Assembly (NCBI GenBank): GCA_016744375.1
Contig: JADGEM010000008.1
Location: 1 to 64,000 of the forward strand
Direction: 5' to 3'
DNA: 64,000 nt
From: Gammaproteobacteria bacterium
GTDB taxonomy: Bacteria > Pseudomonadota > Gammaproteobacteria > GRL18
In this document: positions 16,844-24,884 of the stretch, one piece after another
How positions within the stretch are numbered: the stretch's first letter is position 1
Layout of the letters: the number at the start of each line of letters is the position of its first letter
The notes under the pieces: generated by a model
What the model was told of the DNA's origin: nothing
Database searches by the model: none
Seen by the model: the letters and a program-made list of their open reading frames with translations, nothing else
Translations under genes and position numbers: made by a program

Positions 16844-16931
16844 TGGCGAAGAGGGGGGGATTCGAACCCCCGAAACCTTACGGTTTACACACTTTCCAGG
16901 CGTGCGCCTTCGACCACTCGGCCACCTCTCC
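16844..16931 (-). tRNA. tRNA-Ser (anticodon GGA)
   Basis: On the minus strand an 88-base cloverleaf begins GGAGAGGTGGCCGAGTGG and ends with an encoded CCA. The acceptor stem pairs GGAGAGG with CCTCTTC (one G-U). The anticodon loop CTGGAAA places GGA at plus positions 16895-16897. A long variable arm (GTGTGTAAACCGTAAGGTTTC region) and a standard T arm with GTTCGAATC are typical of serine tRNAs. Confidence 0.96.
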
Positions 16932-16978
16932 AAGGTCGGGAAGAATAAACTACCTGAAGTAATAAATCAAGTTATTTA

Positions 16979-18883
16979 TTATCCAGCATTTTTTTCTTCT
17001 AACTCATCCCAGCGCTCATAGACGGACTCCAACTGATTATTTATTGCTTCCAGTTCTGATAGCTTTCTGGCCACGATAGCCTGATCCAGCTGATAGAATT
17101 CAGGTTGGGCGATTTCAGTTTGAAGTTCAGCCTGTTCTTCTTCAAATTTTTCAATTTTTGCAGGTAGATTATCCAGTTCCCGCTGTTCTTTGGAACTCAA
17201 TTTTACACTACTTTTTATTTTGGCTGTTGTATTAGCGGCAGCTTTGACTTCTGCTCTTTGAGCTGGTTTTTTATCAGGTAACTCAGAAGCAACAGGCTTA
17301 CGCTGTCTAAGCCAGTCATCATAGCCACCAACATACTCATTAATGCCATTGGCTTCAAAAACCAGCGAGCTGGTAATAACGTTGTTTAAAAACGCACGAT
17401 CATGACTGACAATAATCAGAGTTCCCTTGTATTCCATCAATAGTGCTTCTAATAATTCGAGAGTTTCACTATCTAAATCATTAGTTGGCTCATCCAATAC
17501 AAGCAGATTGGCTGGTTTAGTAAATAATTTTGCCAGTAATAAACGATTTCGCTCACCACCAGATAGTGCCTTAACAGCCACTTTTGCACGCTCAGATGAA
17601 AACAGAAAATCACTCAGATAACTAAAAACATGACGATCACGACCATTGATATTAACAAATTCTCGTCCCTGTCCAATATTTTCAACAATCGACTTCCCTT
17701 CATCCAGTTGATTTCGCAATTGATCAAAATAAGCAATTTCAAGTTTTGTTCCTAATTTAACATGACCTGACTGCGGGTTTAATTCACCCAGCAGCAAGTT
17801 AAGCAAGGTTGTTTTACCGACACCATTAGGACCAATAATTCCAAGGCGATCACCTCGCATAATGAATGTTGAAAAATTTTTAACAATCGGTTTGTTTTCA
17901 TACTCATAGGAAATTTTTTCAACTTCAACAACCAGTTTCCCTGAATTTTTCTTGTCATCCAGCTCCAGTTTAGCTTTCCCCTGTACTTCTCTGCGCTGAC
18001 TGCGCTCATCACGCATCGCTTTTAAAGCACGTACTCTCCCTTCATTTCGAGTACGCCGTGCTTTAATACCCTGTCGAATCCAGACTTCTTCCTGCGCCAG
18101 CTTTTTATCAAATAATTCATTGGCTTTTTCTTCAGCATGAAGCATTTCATCTTTTCGACGCAGATAAGTTTGATAATCGCCTGGAAAAGAAACTAACTGA
18201 CCTCGGTCCAGCTCAAGGATACGAGTGGCAACATTTTGCAAAAACACCCTATCGTGAGTAATAAACAGGACACATTTATTATAAGATTTTAGAAAATTTT
18301 CCAGCCAGAGGATTGATTCAATATCCAGATGGTTAGTCGGCTCATCAAGCATCAGAATATCGGGTTCGATCACCAGAGCTTTAGCTAACATGATACGTCG
18401 TTTTAAGCCGCCAGACATGTTCTCAATTTGATCATCACCGGATAATTGCAAACGAGTTATTGTCTCTTCAACTTTTTGCACCAGAGACCAGCCATCAACT
18501 GATTCCAGTTCATGCTGGATATGTTCCATTTTTTTTAGTGCTTTTTCATCACCATCAGCCACATCATGCAGGACATGATTATAATCCTGCAGGAGTTTTG
18601 CAGTTTCACCCAATCCTGAAGCCACAATGTCAAACACACTGCCTTTTGCTTCATGAGGTACTTCTTGCGACAGATAAGAAACAATCAGACCATCTTTTTT
18701 ACGAAGATCCCCCTCATCAGCCTGCATTTCACCCTGGATCAAACGCATTAAAGTTGTTTTACCGGTACCATTTCGCCCAATCAAACAAACCCGCTCTCCT
18801 GCTTCCAGGGAAAAATCAGCTTTATCCAGAAGAACATGGGTACCAAAGGCCAAAGACAAACCATCAATAGAAAAAATCGACAT
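16979..18883 (-). CDS. uup: ABC-F ATPase Uup
   Basis: This 634-residue soluble protein has two ABC ATPase domains with Walker A motifs GRNGTGKTT (about 36-44) and GPNGVGKTT (about 353-361). Their signatures are MSGGLKRR and LSGGERNR, and both halves end in LDEPTN, with the ABC-F linker between them. A C-terminal coiled-coil domain (about 560-634) is the Uup-type DNA or ribosome-binding tail. Length equals that of E. coli Uup (635). Members act on the ribosome or on branched DNA and limit transposon excision. The gene stands alone after the tRNA. Confidence 0.93.
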   Translation of the reverse strand: MSIFSIDGLSLAFGTHVLLDKADFSLEAGERVCLIGRNGTGKTTLMRLIQGEMQADEGDLRKKDGLIVSYLSQEVPHEAKGSVFDIVASGLGETAKLLQDYNHVLHDVADGDEKALKKMEHIQHELESVDGWSLVQKVEETITRLQLSGDDQIENMSGGLKRRIMLAKALVIEPDILMLDEPTNHLDIESILWLENFLKSYNKCVLFITHDRVFLQNVATRILELDRGQLVSFPGDYQTYLRRKDEMLHAEEKANELFDKKLAQEEVWIRQGIKARRTRNEGRVRALKAMRDERSQRREVQGKAKLELDDKKNSGKLVVEVEKISYEYENKPIVKNFSTFIMRGDRLGIIGPNGVGKTTLLNLLLGELNPQSGHVKLGTKLEIAYFDQLRNQLDEGKSIVENIGQGREFVNINGRDRHVFSYLSDFLFSSERAKVAVKALSGGERNRLLLAKLFTKPANLLVLDEPTNDLDSETLELLEALLMEYKGTLIIVSHDRAFLNNVITSSLVFEANGINEYVGGYDDWLRQRKPVASELPDKKPAQRAEVKAAANTTAKIKSSVKLSSKEQRELDNLPAKIEKFEEEQAELQTEIAQPEFYQLDQAIVARKLSELEAINNQLESVYERWDELEEKNAG

Positions 18884-18963
18884 AACACACTCGCTTCAGG
18901 TAAAAAATATCTGTAAAAATTGTGCTCAGAATATAGTAAAACGAAGATTTATGGAAGAGTGAT

Positions 18964-21315
18964 TTATCCAGATGTGCTTTTTAAAAAGTCTTTCAGTTGA
19001 GCAGCACTCATTGGCTGATAGTATATATAGCCCTGAGCCAGTTCACATGCAGTTTGTTCAACCAATACCTTCTGCGACTGACTTTCTATCCCCATAGCCA
19101 CAGTTTTAATGTTTAACGCCTGTGCCATTGCGATAATGGCATTGAGGTAGGACGCCTCATGGCCATTGGACACGGCTTTACTAATAAATTTTCTGGAGAT
19201 TTTTATCCGGTCAATGGGTGAATTTTTTAGATAACGCATAGACGAATATCCCTCACCAAACTGATCCAGGGCAAGGCTGATACCATTTTCGTGTAGTAAG
19301 GACAAGGTCTGTGTCGTCTGCTCACTGGTTTTTAGTAAAACAGGTTCGGTTAACTCAATACCCAGATAACAGGCTATGGAGAAGTGCTGTTTAATGAACT
19401 CTTTTAACTTTGATAAAAAAATAATATCACTAAAACCCCGTTCTGAAAAATTGGCGAAGATACGGACAGGCTGTTTCCCGGAATGACTCCAGTCATTCAA
19501 GTGTTCCTGAATTTTGTCTAAAACCCAAAGATCGATTTCATTAATAAAACGACTCTGTTCAGCAACCGGAATAAAATCATGTGGAGAAATGTGGCCCAGC
19601 TTTTTATTATCCCATCTTAGAAGCGCTTCACAGGCAACAATGTCACCACTAGATAGTTCTATTTGAGGCTGATAAAGCAGAGTAAACTCATTGTTTACCA
19701 ATGCAGATTTAAGCTCACCTGATAATTCAATTTGTTGATTAACTTTATGGTTAATCTCTTCATTAAAGAAATGGAACTGGTTGCGACCTTTTTCTTTTGC
19801 TTTATACATCGCCATATCAGCAAATTTCAATAAACTACCAGCACTATCACCACTATCTGGATAGAGACTGACCCCCATACTACAGGTGATGTAAGTACTT
19901 TGTCCTTTCAGCTCAAAGGGACGTTCAAAAGCTGATTTTAGTTTTTCAACAAAAGGGGCAACTGGTTTTTCATTATCCAGATACGGCAGGGCAACAACAA
20001 ATTCATCACCACCAAAGCGGCTGATAAGGTCGTATTTTCTCAGAGCACGGCTCAATCGTTCAGCAACCTTTACCAGCAAGACATCACCAATTTCATGGCC
20101 AAAGGTGTCATTAATATACTTAAAATTATCCAGATCCATAAAAATAACAGCAATACCTTTATTAAAACGTCTGGCTTCATTCAGAGTCTGTTCAAAACGT
20201 TCCAGAAACAGATTTCGATTGGGCAAATGAGTAAGTTGATCAAAGTTGGCCAGGTGCTCCAGTTTTGCTTCATTTTCTTTAAGCAATACTTCAGCTTGCT
20301 TTTGTTGAGTAATATCTCTACTAATACCAATCAGTCCTAAAACTTCATTATTTTCATCCAGAACCGGTGACTTTGTTGTTTCAAGCAACACTTTTTCGCC
20401 ACCAGGGTATTCAATCCATTCTTCATTAGAACGCTTTGTTTTTGAGAGCAACATCTTTTGATCTTGCTCCCTGAAGGCTTCAGCTGTTTCAGAATCAAAT
20501 AAATCAAAATCAGTCTTACCAATAATTTGTGCTTCTTTTTTTCCGAAAAATTTTTCAAAAGAGGTGTTCACCCCAATATAAACACCCTGTAAATCTTTAT
20601 AAAAAATTAGAAAAGGTATTGAGTTAATCAAATTATCCAGAAATATCCGCTCTTGTTGAAGCGCCACCGACGCTGTATTATTTATAGAAATATTATCTTT
20701 AAATTCAATGAGCTGAGATACATTTGACGAAACAACCTGAAGAGTTAACAAGTTGTCGTTACTGAAGCAACCTTCTCTGTCAGAGGTAACCATTAAACAA
20801 CCAATAGGCCCTGATGACAAAATATGACTTAATGGCAAAACAATAACTGACTGAATGGCATTCATATTAAACAATTCTTGCCATGGTTCAAAAGCCGTAA
20901 TATTTCCGGGTGAAGCTTCTTTATGAATAAAATTTAAAGTAAAGAACTGGTTTTCTAAAATACTACGACCAGCAATGCCCAGTGACTGCAATGAATGATT
21001 CAGGATAAATGATGGTAAAGAATCGTTGAGTAAAGCGGTTGATGGCTGCTTGTTAAATGGCTCTTTGTGGAAACCTGCTGATGGCTCTCTGTGAAAATCC
21101 GCTGAAGGCTCTTTACACTGGCTTGTTTGTGCAAATCGTACGGTTTTAAAGTGAGTTTGATCATTTGATAAGAGACCGATCCAGGCGCTGTTAAACAGGT
21201 GGGAATCGGTGATTATTTGGCAACAGCTCACCATTAGCTGTTCAGTCGAAGCCTTTTGCAACATCAACTGACCAATTTTCAGCGATAAGTCCAATAACAA
21301 CTGCGATTCAGGCAT
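18964..21315 (-). CDS. GAF-PAS-GGDEF-EAL protein with a degenerate EAL site
   Basis: Domains in 783 residues: an N-terminal GAF-like region (about 10-205), PAS (about 230-345), GGDEF (about 355-520) with an intact FGGDEF motif and an I-site RKYD five residues before it, and EAL (about 535-780). The EAL part keeps EALLRW, but the usual DDFGTG reads DQFGEG and the catalytic AEGVE reads AMGIE. It is therefore probably a cyclase, with an EAL domain that only binds c-di-GMP or is inert. The N-terminal domain carries a short in-frame tandem repeat (see 21059). It has no membrane helix. It stands alone, transcribed away from the lipoprotein gene at 21490. Confidence 0.9.
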   Translation of the reverse strand: MPESQLLLDLSLKIGQLMLQKASTEQLMVSCCQIITDSHLFNSAWIGLLSNDQTHFKTVRFAQTSQCKEPSADFHREPSAGFHKEPFNKQPSTALLNDSLPSFILNHSLQSLGIAGRSILENQFFTLNFIHKEASPGNITAFEPWQELFNMNAIQSVIVLPLSHILSSGPIGCLMVTSDREGCFSNDNLLTLQVVSSNVSQLIEFKDNISINNTASVALQQERIFLDNLINSIPFLIFYKDLQGVYIGVNTSFEKFFGKKEAQIIGKTDFDLFDSETAEAFREQDQKMLLSKTKRSNEEWIEYPGGEKVLLETTKSPVLDENNEVLGLIGISRDITQQKQAEVLLKENEAKLEHLANFDQLTHLPNRNLFLERFEQTLNEARRFNKGIAVIFMDLDNFKYINDTFGHEIGDVLLVKVAERLSRALRKYDLISRFGGDEFVVALPYLDNEKPVAPFVEKLKSAFERPFELKGQSTYITCSMGVSLYPDSGDSAGSLLKFADMAMYKAKEKGRNQFHFFNEEINHKVNQQIELSGELKSALVNNEFTLLYQPQIELSSGDIVACEALLRWDNKKLGHISPHDFIPVAEQSRFINEIDLWVLDKIQEHLNDWSHSGKQPVRIFANFSERGFSDIIFLSKLKEFIKQHFSIACYLGIELTEPVLLKTSEQTTQTLSLLHENGISLALDQFGEGYSSMRYLKNSPIDRIKISRKFISKAVSNGHEASYLNAIIAMAQALNIKTVAMGIESQSQKVLVEQTACELAQGYIYYQPMSAAQLKDFLKSTSG
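21059..21113. repeat. 24-bp in-frame tandem repeat in the GAF region
   Basis: Two adjacent 24-bp units (21059-21082 and 21083-21106), each starting GGCTCT, and the start of a third encode repeated octets of the form KEPSAGFH in the protein on the minus strand. Being a multiple of three, copy-number change would keep the frame. Confidence 0.7.
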
Positions 21316-21489
21316 ATCGGTATTATCCGTCTTCCCCCCGGATTATATCGGATCTCTTTGTTATAGAGTTATTTTTTTAGAGCAGTAAACTTAAGCCCTT
21401 AATTAAAGTATACCCCTTAATCTTTTTTTTTCTATGATCTAAAACAAATTCAGCAATAAGGTCTATACTGAAATTTTATAGGAAATGGC

Positions 21490-22089
21490 TTGCGGATTAT
21501 GAAAAAACAACTTAAAAACAACATCATGCTATCAAGCCTGTGTGCATTCCTCATCATGCTCATATCCTGCAGCACTTCAACCCAGCAAAGGGGAACGGTA
21601 TACAATCCAGATACCAAGGAAGTAGAACATCACAACTATGGGCCTTTTTATCAATTAAAAGCTGAAATAATACCTCAAAACCTAAAATTTACACTACTGA
21701 CTCAGTTGCAGAATAAAACATTTCCAGGCGCCTATACCATTAAAGAGTACACAAGGCGCCTATTGCCCAATGACTACATGGCAAAGAGTAATACCAGCAT
21801 CTATCTTAATAATATAAGTGATATGACTATCCATTTAGAATTAATAAGCATCAGCCTTGAGAACAAACAACTCCCTCTTTCAAAAAGGAGTTTAAAAATT
21901 CCTGCTCATGAAACAATAACGATTCCCCTTGGAGAAACCACAATTGATTTAAGGCTCACAACACTCAACGCTCGAATTGAGTACATGAGCAGCGGCCCTG
22001 GACTTAAGAGTGAACATAAGGAAAAGGAGTTTGATCTGCTTAGAGATATAATCATTAAAAAGGATAAAGACGTCGACAAAAAAGAATAA
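21490..22089 (+). CDS. Predicted lipoprotein of unknown function
   Basis: This 199-residue protein has a signal peptide ending in a lipobox LISC (Cys27), followed by a beta-rich region and a Lys/Asp-rich tail. No domain is recognised. Two starts are possible. TTG at 21490 has AGGA six bases upstream; ATG at 21499 gives a more usual signal peptide but no well-placed ribosome site. I used TTG. It ends 11 bp before the convergent glycosyltransferase gene, with no clear hairpin between them. Outer-membrane attachment is likely, since the residue after Cys is Ser. Confidence 0.65.
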   Translation: MRIMKKQLKNNIMLSSLCAFLIMLISCSTSTQQRGTVYNPDTKEVEHHNYGPFYQLKAEIIPQNLKFTLLTQLQNKTFPGAYTIKEYTRRLLPNDYMAKSNTSIYLNNISDMTIHLELISISLENKQLPLSKRSLKIPAHETITIPLGETTIDLRLTTLNARIEYMSSGPGLKSEHKEKEFDLLRDIIIKKDKDVDKKE

Positions 22090-22100
22090 CCCAAGTTCAG

Positions 22101-22754
22101 CTATACAATAAAATCTTTAAAATCATTATGTAACAAAAGGTATTTCAAATCACTCTTAACATCTATATCATTCTTTTCCGGCAGTTCATACCAACTAAAA
22201 TCCAGCCTGGATAAAATATTTCTTGATTGCTGCATCACCCTATTGGTTCCCCAGTCAATGTCCATAAAAATAGCCTGAGTCACATTTTTTGCTCCGACCA
22301 GAACATAGCCGCCATCTGTGGCTGGGGAAAAAACCATATCATGTTCATCCAGTGCTTTTATCGCCAGTTCAAGATCATTTTTTGTCAGAAAAGGGCAGTC
22401 TGTACCAATTAAAATTACTTTTGAGTATCGAGTAAGAGCCTGAACCAGTGCAAAGTACATTCTCTCACCTAAGTCCCGGCCATTCTGGACAGAGAGTTCA
22501 AAGTGCCTGGCGGCTGGCATCAGGTCAAAATATGAAGTGTTGCTCTCAGGCGTGATACAAAGATTAACAGGAGATAAATGACTATCAATGACATTGCTTA
22601 TTGTGAAGTCTAAAAGACGCTTGTAGAGCTCTGTAGCACCCTCTGCCCCAAGTGCTGGTATTAAGCGCGTCTTTACCAAGCCCTGAACAGGCTCCCGGGC
22701 AAAGACAATGATAAGAGTTTCAGGAAAAGATCGGTTAATGGAAGTCATAGCCAT
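22101..22754 (-). CDS. TIGR04282-type glycosyltransferase (DUF2064)
   Basis: This 217-residue GT-A fold protein is typical of the TIGR04282/DUF2064 group: an N-terminal IIVFAREPVQGLVKTRLIP segment binds the nucleotide sugar, LIGTDCPFL gives the metal-binding Asp, and FSPATDGGYVLVG follows. Members are found with the radical SAM protein ArsS in arsenosugar-type clusters. Here the TIGR04283 partner lies 5 bp upstream and arsS 61 bp further on, all on the minus strand. It probably transfers or activates a sugar in that pathway; the exact acceptor is not known. Confidence 0.85.
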   Translation of the reverse strand: MAMTSINRSFPETLIIVFAREPVQGLVKTRLIPALGAEGATELYKRLLDFTISNVIDSHLSPVNLCITPESNTSYFDLMPAARHFELSVQNGRDLGERMYFALVQALTRYSKVILIGTDCPFLTKNDLELAIKALDEHDMVFSPATDGGYVLVGAKNVTQAIFMDIDWGTNRVMQQSRNILSRLDFSWYELPEKNDIDVKSDLKYLLLHNDFKDFIV

Positions 22755-22759
22755 GATTA

Positions 22760-23458
22760 TCAGTGGTAGTATTTTTTTACCAGAACTTCAGGCTTTACAC
22801 CAAAAAAGTACTGTAATCTCATGCCCCACATAAAAAAAACAGTTTTAATGATGCCATTTTTTTCCCACCGACTGGATGAAGTAATCACTGTCGATTTTAA
22901 ACAAACAGGCCGAGAGGATTGACCAAGACGTTTACTAAATTCTATATCTTCCATTAAATCAATCTCAGGCATACCTCCCACCTCATTGTAGATAGATTTA
23001 GCAACAAAAATGGCCTGATCACCTGTAGCAATACCTGTCAAGCAAGAACGCCAATTCATCATTTTTTCTATCACTCGAAACAACCAATGCTTTCCGGATA
23101 GGCGAACATTAAATCGGCCCCATAATGGAGTAGCAGGTTGATTTGATAAAAAAGCTTTAAGAATAATCTGATCAGCATTGTGCGGCAAAGAAGTATCAGC
23201 ATGCAGGAACAGATAAATTTGCCCTGTTGCCATTTTAGCACCTAATATCTGTTGTCTTGCCCTACCCTTATCTGAAGACATCATTCGGTCAACATAGGGA
23301 CGAGCAAGCTCACAGGTGGCATCCTGGCTTTTACCATCCACCAGGACAATTTCATGTCCCTGTTCTCGTAAGGGCTGAAGTTGACTGAGGAACATCTGAA
23401 TATTTTGTGCTTCATTTAATACAGGAACAATAATAGAAATTTTCTGCCACACAATCAT
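22760..23458 (-). CDS. TIGR04283-type family 2 glycosyltransferase
   Basis: This 232-residue protein has the GT2 start SIIVPVLNEAQNI (about 9-21), VDGKSQDAT, the LFLHADTSLP metal site (about 83-92), then ATGDQAIFV and MEDIEFSKRLG. This combination marks the TIGR04283 group, annotated with arsenosugar biosynthesis. There is no membrane anchor apart from a weak hydrophobic stretch near the C-terminus. It is sandwiched between the TIGR04282 gene (5 bp) and arsS (61 bp). Confidence 0.87.
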   Translation of the reverse strand: MIVWQKISIIVPVLNEAQNIQMFLSQLQPLREQGHEIVLVDGKSQDATCELARPYVDRMMSSDKGRARQQILGAKMATGQIYLFLHADTSLPHNADQIILKAFLSNQPATPLWGRFNVRLSGKHWLFRVIEKMMNWRSCLTGIATGDQAIFVAKSIYNEVGGMPEIDLMEDIEFSKRLGQSSRPVCLKSTVITSSSRWEKNGIIKTVFFMWGMRLQYFFGVKPEVLVKKYYH

Positions 23459-23519
23459 TCCCTGCTATAAAACAACTATCTCTAATTATACCTGGCTCTG
23501 ATTTATACCGGGCTCTACT

Positions 23520-24479
23520 TTATACCAAAGCCCCGCCGCAACTGCTTCCCTGCCCAGCAGTACAAGCATAACAATGTCCGGCAACAACAATTTCACGCTT
23601 ATCAAGCTCATCCAGGCGAACATCAGAAATATGCAGTTTCTTGCCATTGAGGCCAAGCGGCAGTTCCAGCATCTGATTAAAATCACAATCATAAATATAG
23701 CCCTGCCAGTCAATGCTGAGTTGATAGCGACACATAACTGCTTCCAGATTATCAGCCTGATAGGCGCTTTGAAGCAACGCCATATAGGGTTCAAATTCAT
23801 TTTTTGAAATTAGCATGCTGCCAAAACGCTTGACTGGTACATTAGTGATAGTAAATAGCTGATTAAAGCTAATGCCAAATTTTTCCATAAGAAAAATTTT
23901 ATAATCTTTTTCCAGTTGAACCTGCTCGGGTGATAACGTAGCCCCCTGTGGATTATAAACAAGATTCAAAATCAAACCACTGTCTTCTTTGCCATAGCCC
24001 AATTGATTTAAACTTTTTAAAGCCTTGATACTACTTTCAAAAACGCCACTACCTCTTTGTTTATTAACATTTTCTTCAAGGTAGCAAGGCATTGATGCAA
24101 CAATTTCCAGTTTGTTTTCAGCCAATTTCTCTGCCAGATGCTCATAACCGGATTCATTTAGTATGGTGAGGTTACAACGATCAATAACTTTAACCCCCAT
24201 ATGATGCAACGCTTCAATCAATTCAATAAACTCAGGGTGCATCTCTGGAGCACCACCAGTAAGATCCACAATTTTAATCTGATTGTTTTTTATAAAATCA
24301 AGAGTCTGCATTAAGACTTCATGGGACATTTCTTCACTGCGATTAGGCCCTGCATTTACATGACAATGCAGACATTGCTGATTGCAGCGATACCCCAGAT
24401 TGATTTGCAGTAGGTTAATTGTTTTTCGATTGATCGCTGGAAATGAAATTTTATCGAGAAGTGGAAGCGTATCTAGCAT
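23520..24479 (-). CDS. arsS: Radical SAM protein ArsS (arsenosugar-type), Cys form
   Basis: This 319-residue protein has the radical SAM cluster motif CNQQCLHC (about 32-39), a TGGAPEMHP segment, and a C-terminal domain ending in HCYACTAGQGSSCGG. In many relatives the Cys before the last GG is selenocysteine (UGA); here an ordinary Cys codon stands there. ArsS forms the 5'-deoxyadenosyl-arsenic link in arsenosugar synthesis, normally after methylation by ArsM, which is not in this window. No ribosome site is visible. Instead four 11-bp repeats end five bases before the ATG. Confidence 0.88.
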   Translation of the reverse strand: MLDTLPLLDKISFPAINRKTINLLQINLGYRCNQQCLHCHVNAGPNRSEEMSHEVLMQTLDFIKNNQIKIVDLTGGAPEMHPEFIELIEALHHMGVKVIDRCNLTILNESGYEHLAEKLAENKLEIVASMPCYLEENVNKQRGSGVFESSIKALKSLNQLGYGKEDSGLILNLVYNPQGATLSPEQVQLEKDYKIFLMEKFGISFNQLFTITNVPVKRFGSMLISKNEFEPYMALLQSAYQADNLEAVMCRYQLSIDWQGYIYDCDFNQMLELPLGLNGKKLHISDVRLDELDKREIVVAGHCYACTAGQGSSCGGALV

Positions 24480-24483
24480 ATTT

Positions 24484-24527
24484 TTTGAGAATTATTTGAG
24501 AGCTGTTTGAGAACTGTTTGAGAACTA
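24484..24527. repeat. Four 11-bp tandem repeats in the arsS leader
   Basis: Units TTTGAGAATTA, TTTGAGAGCTG, TTTGAGAACTG and TTTGAGAACTA lie end to end, one per helical turn, immediately before the arsS start codon. They replace the place where a ribosome site would be expected. Confidence 0.85.
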
Positions 24528-24581
24528 AGAGAGGAATACTCATTCATTATTGAAAAGTCTGGATAACCAAAACCTGAATCA

Positions 24582-24884
24582 TTACGGCAAGGTAACAAGT
24601 TGATCAAAATTGGCACTTTCAAGAATTTGTATCACTTCGTCATTCGCATTAACAATTTTAATGCGGTTTTTGTTGCGTTCAACAAATTCCCATAGTGCAA
24701 TGATCATCCCCAAAGCAGATGAATCCAGATAGTCTGAATCTTTAAGATCTAATACATATTCCTGAACCTGATCAATATCGGTGTATGCTCTTCGAAATTC
24801 AGAAGCCAGTGGAAACTGGAACTTTCCAATTATCTTAATGGTCAACGCAGTTCCATTATCAGATAGGTTGGTAAGAATCGACAT
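24582..24884 (-). CDS. STAS-domain protein (anti-sigma factor antagonist type)
   Basis: This 100-residue single STAS domain has the strand-helix pattern of SpoIIAA/RsbV proteins and the phosphorylation segment DYLDSSALGMIIALWE (Ser55/Ser56). No anti-sigma kinase or phosphatase gene is nearby. It is the first gene upstream of arsS on the same strand, but about 100 bp and the repeat array separate them. In gammaproteobacteria such proteins often work in partner-switching that controls motility or biofilm. A weak GGAG lies 11 bases before the ATG. Confidence 0.85.
   Translation of the reverse strand: MSILTNLSDNGTALTIKIIGKFQFPLASEFRRAYTDIDQVQEYVLDLKDSDYLDSSALGMIIALWEFVERNKNRIKIVNANDEVIQILESANFDQLVTLP

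Noticed and set aside
23486-23800. A long frame overlapping the end of arsS in another phase, which could hint at a frameshift
   Set aside because: The arsS frame is intact through its conserved C-terminal Cys motifs; the other frame is a shadow.
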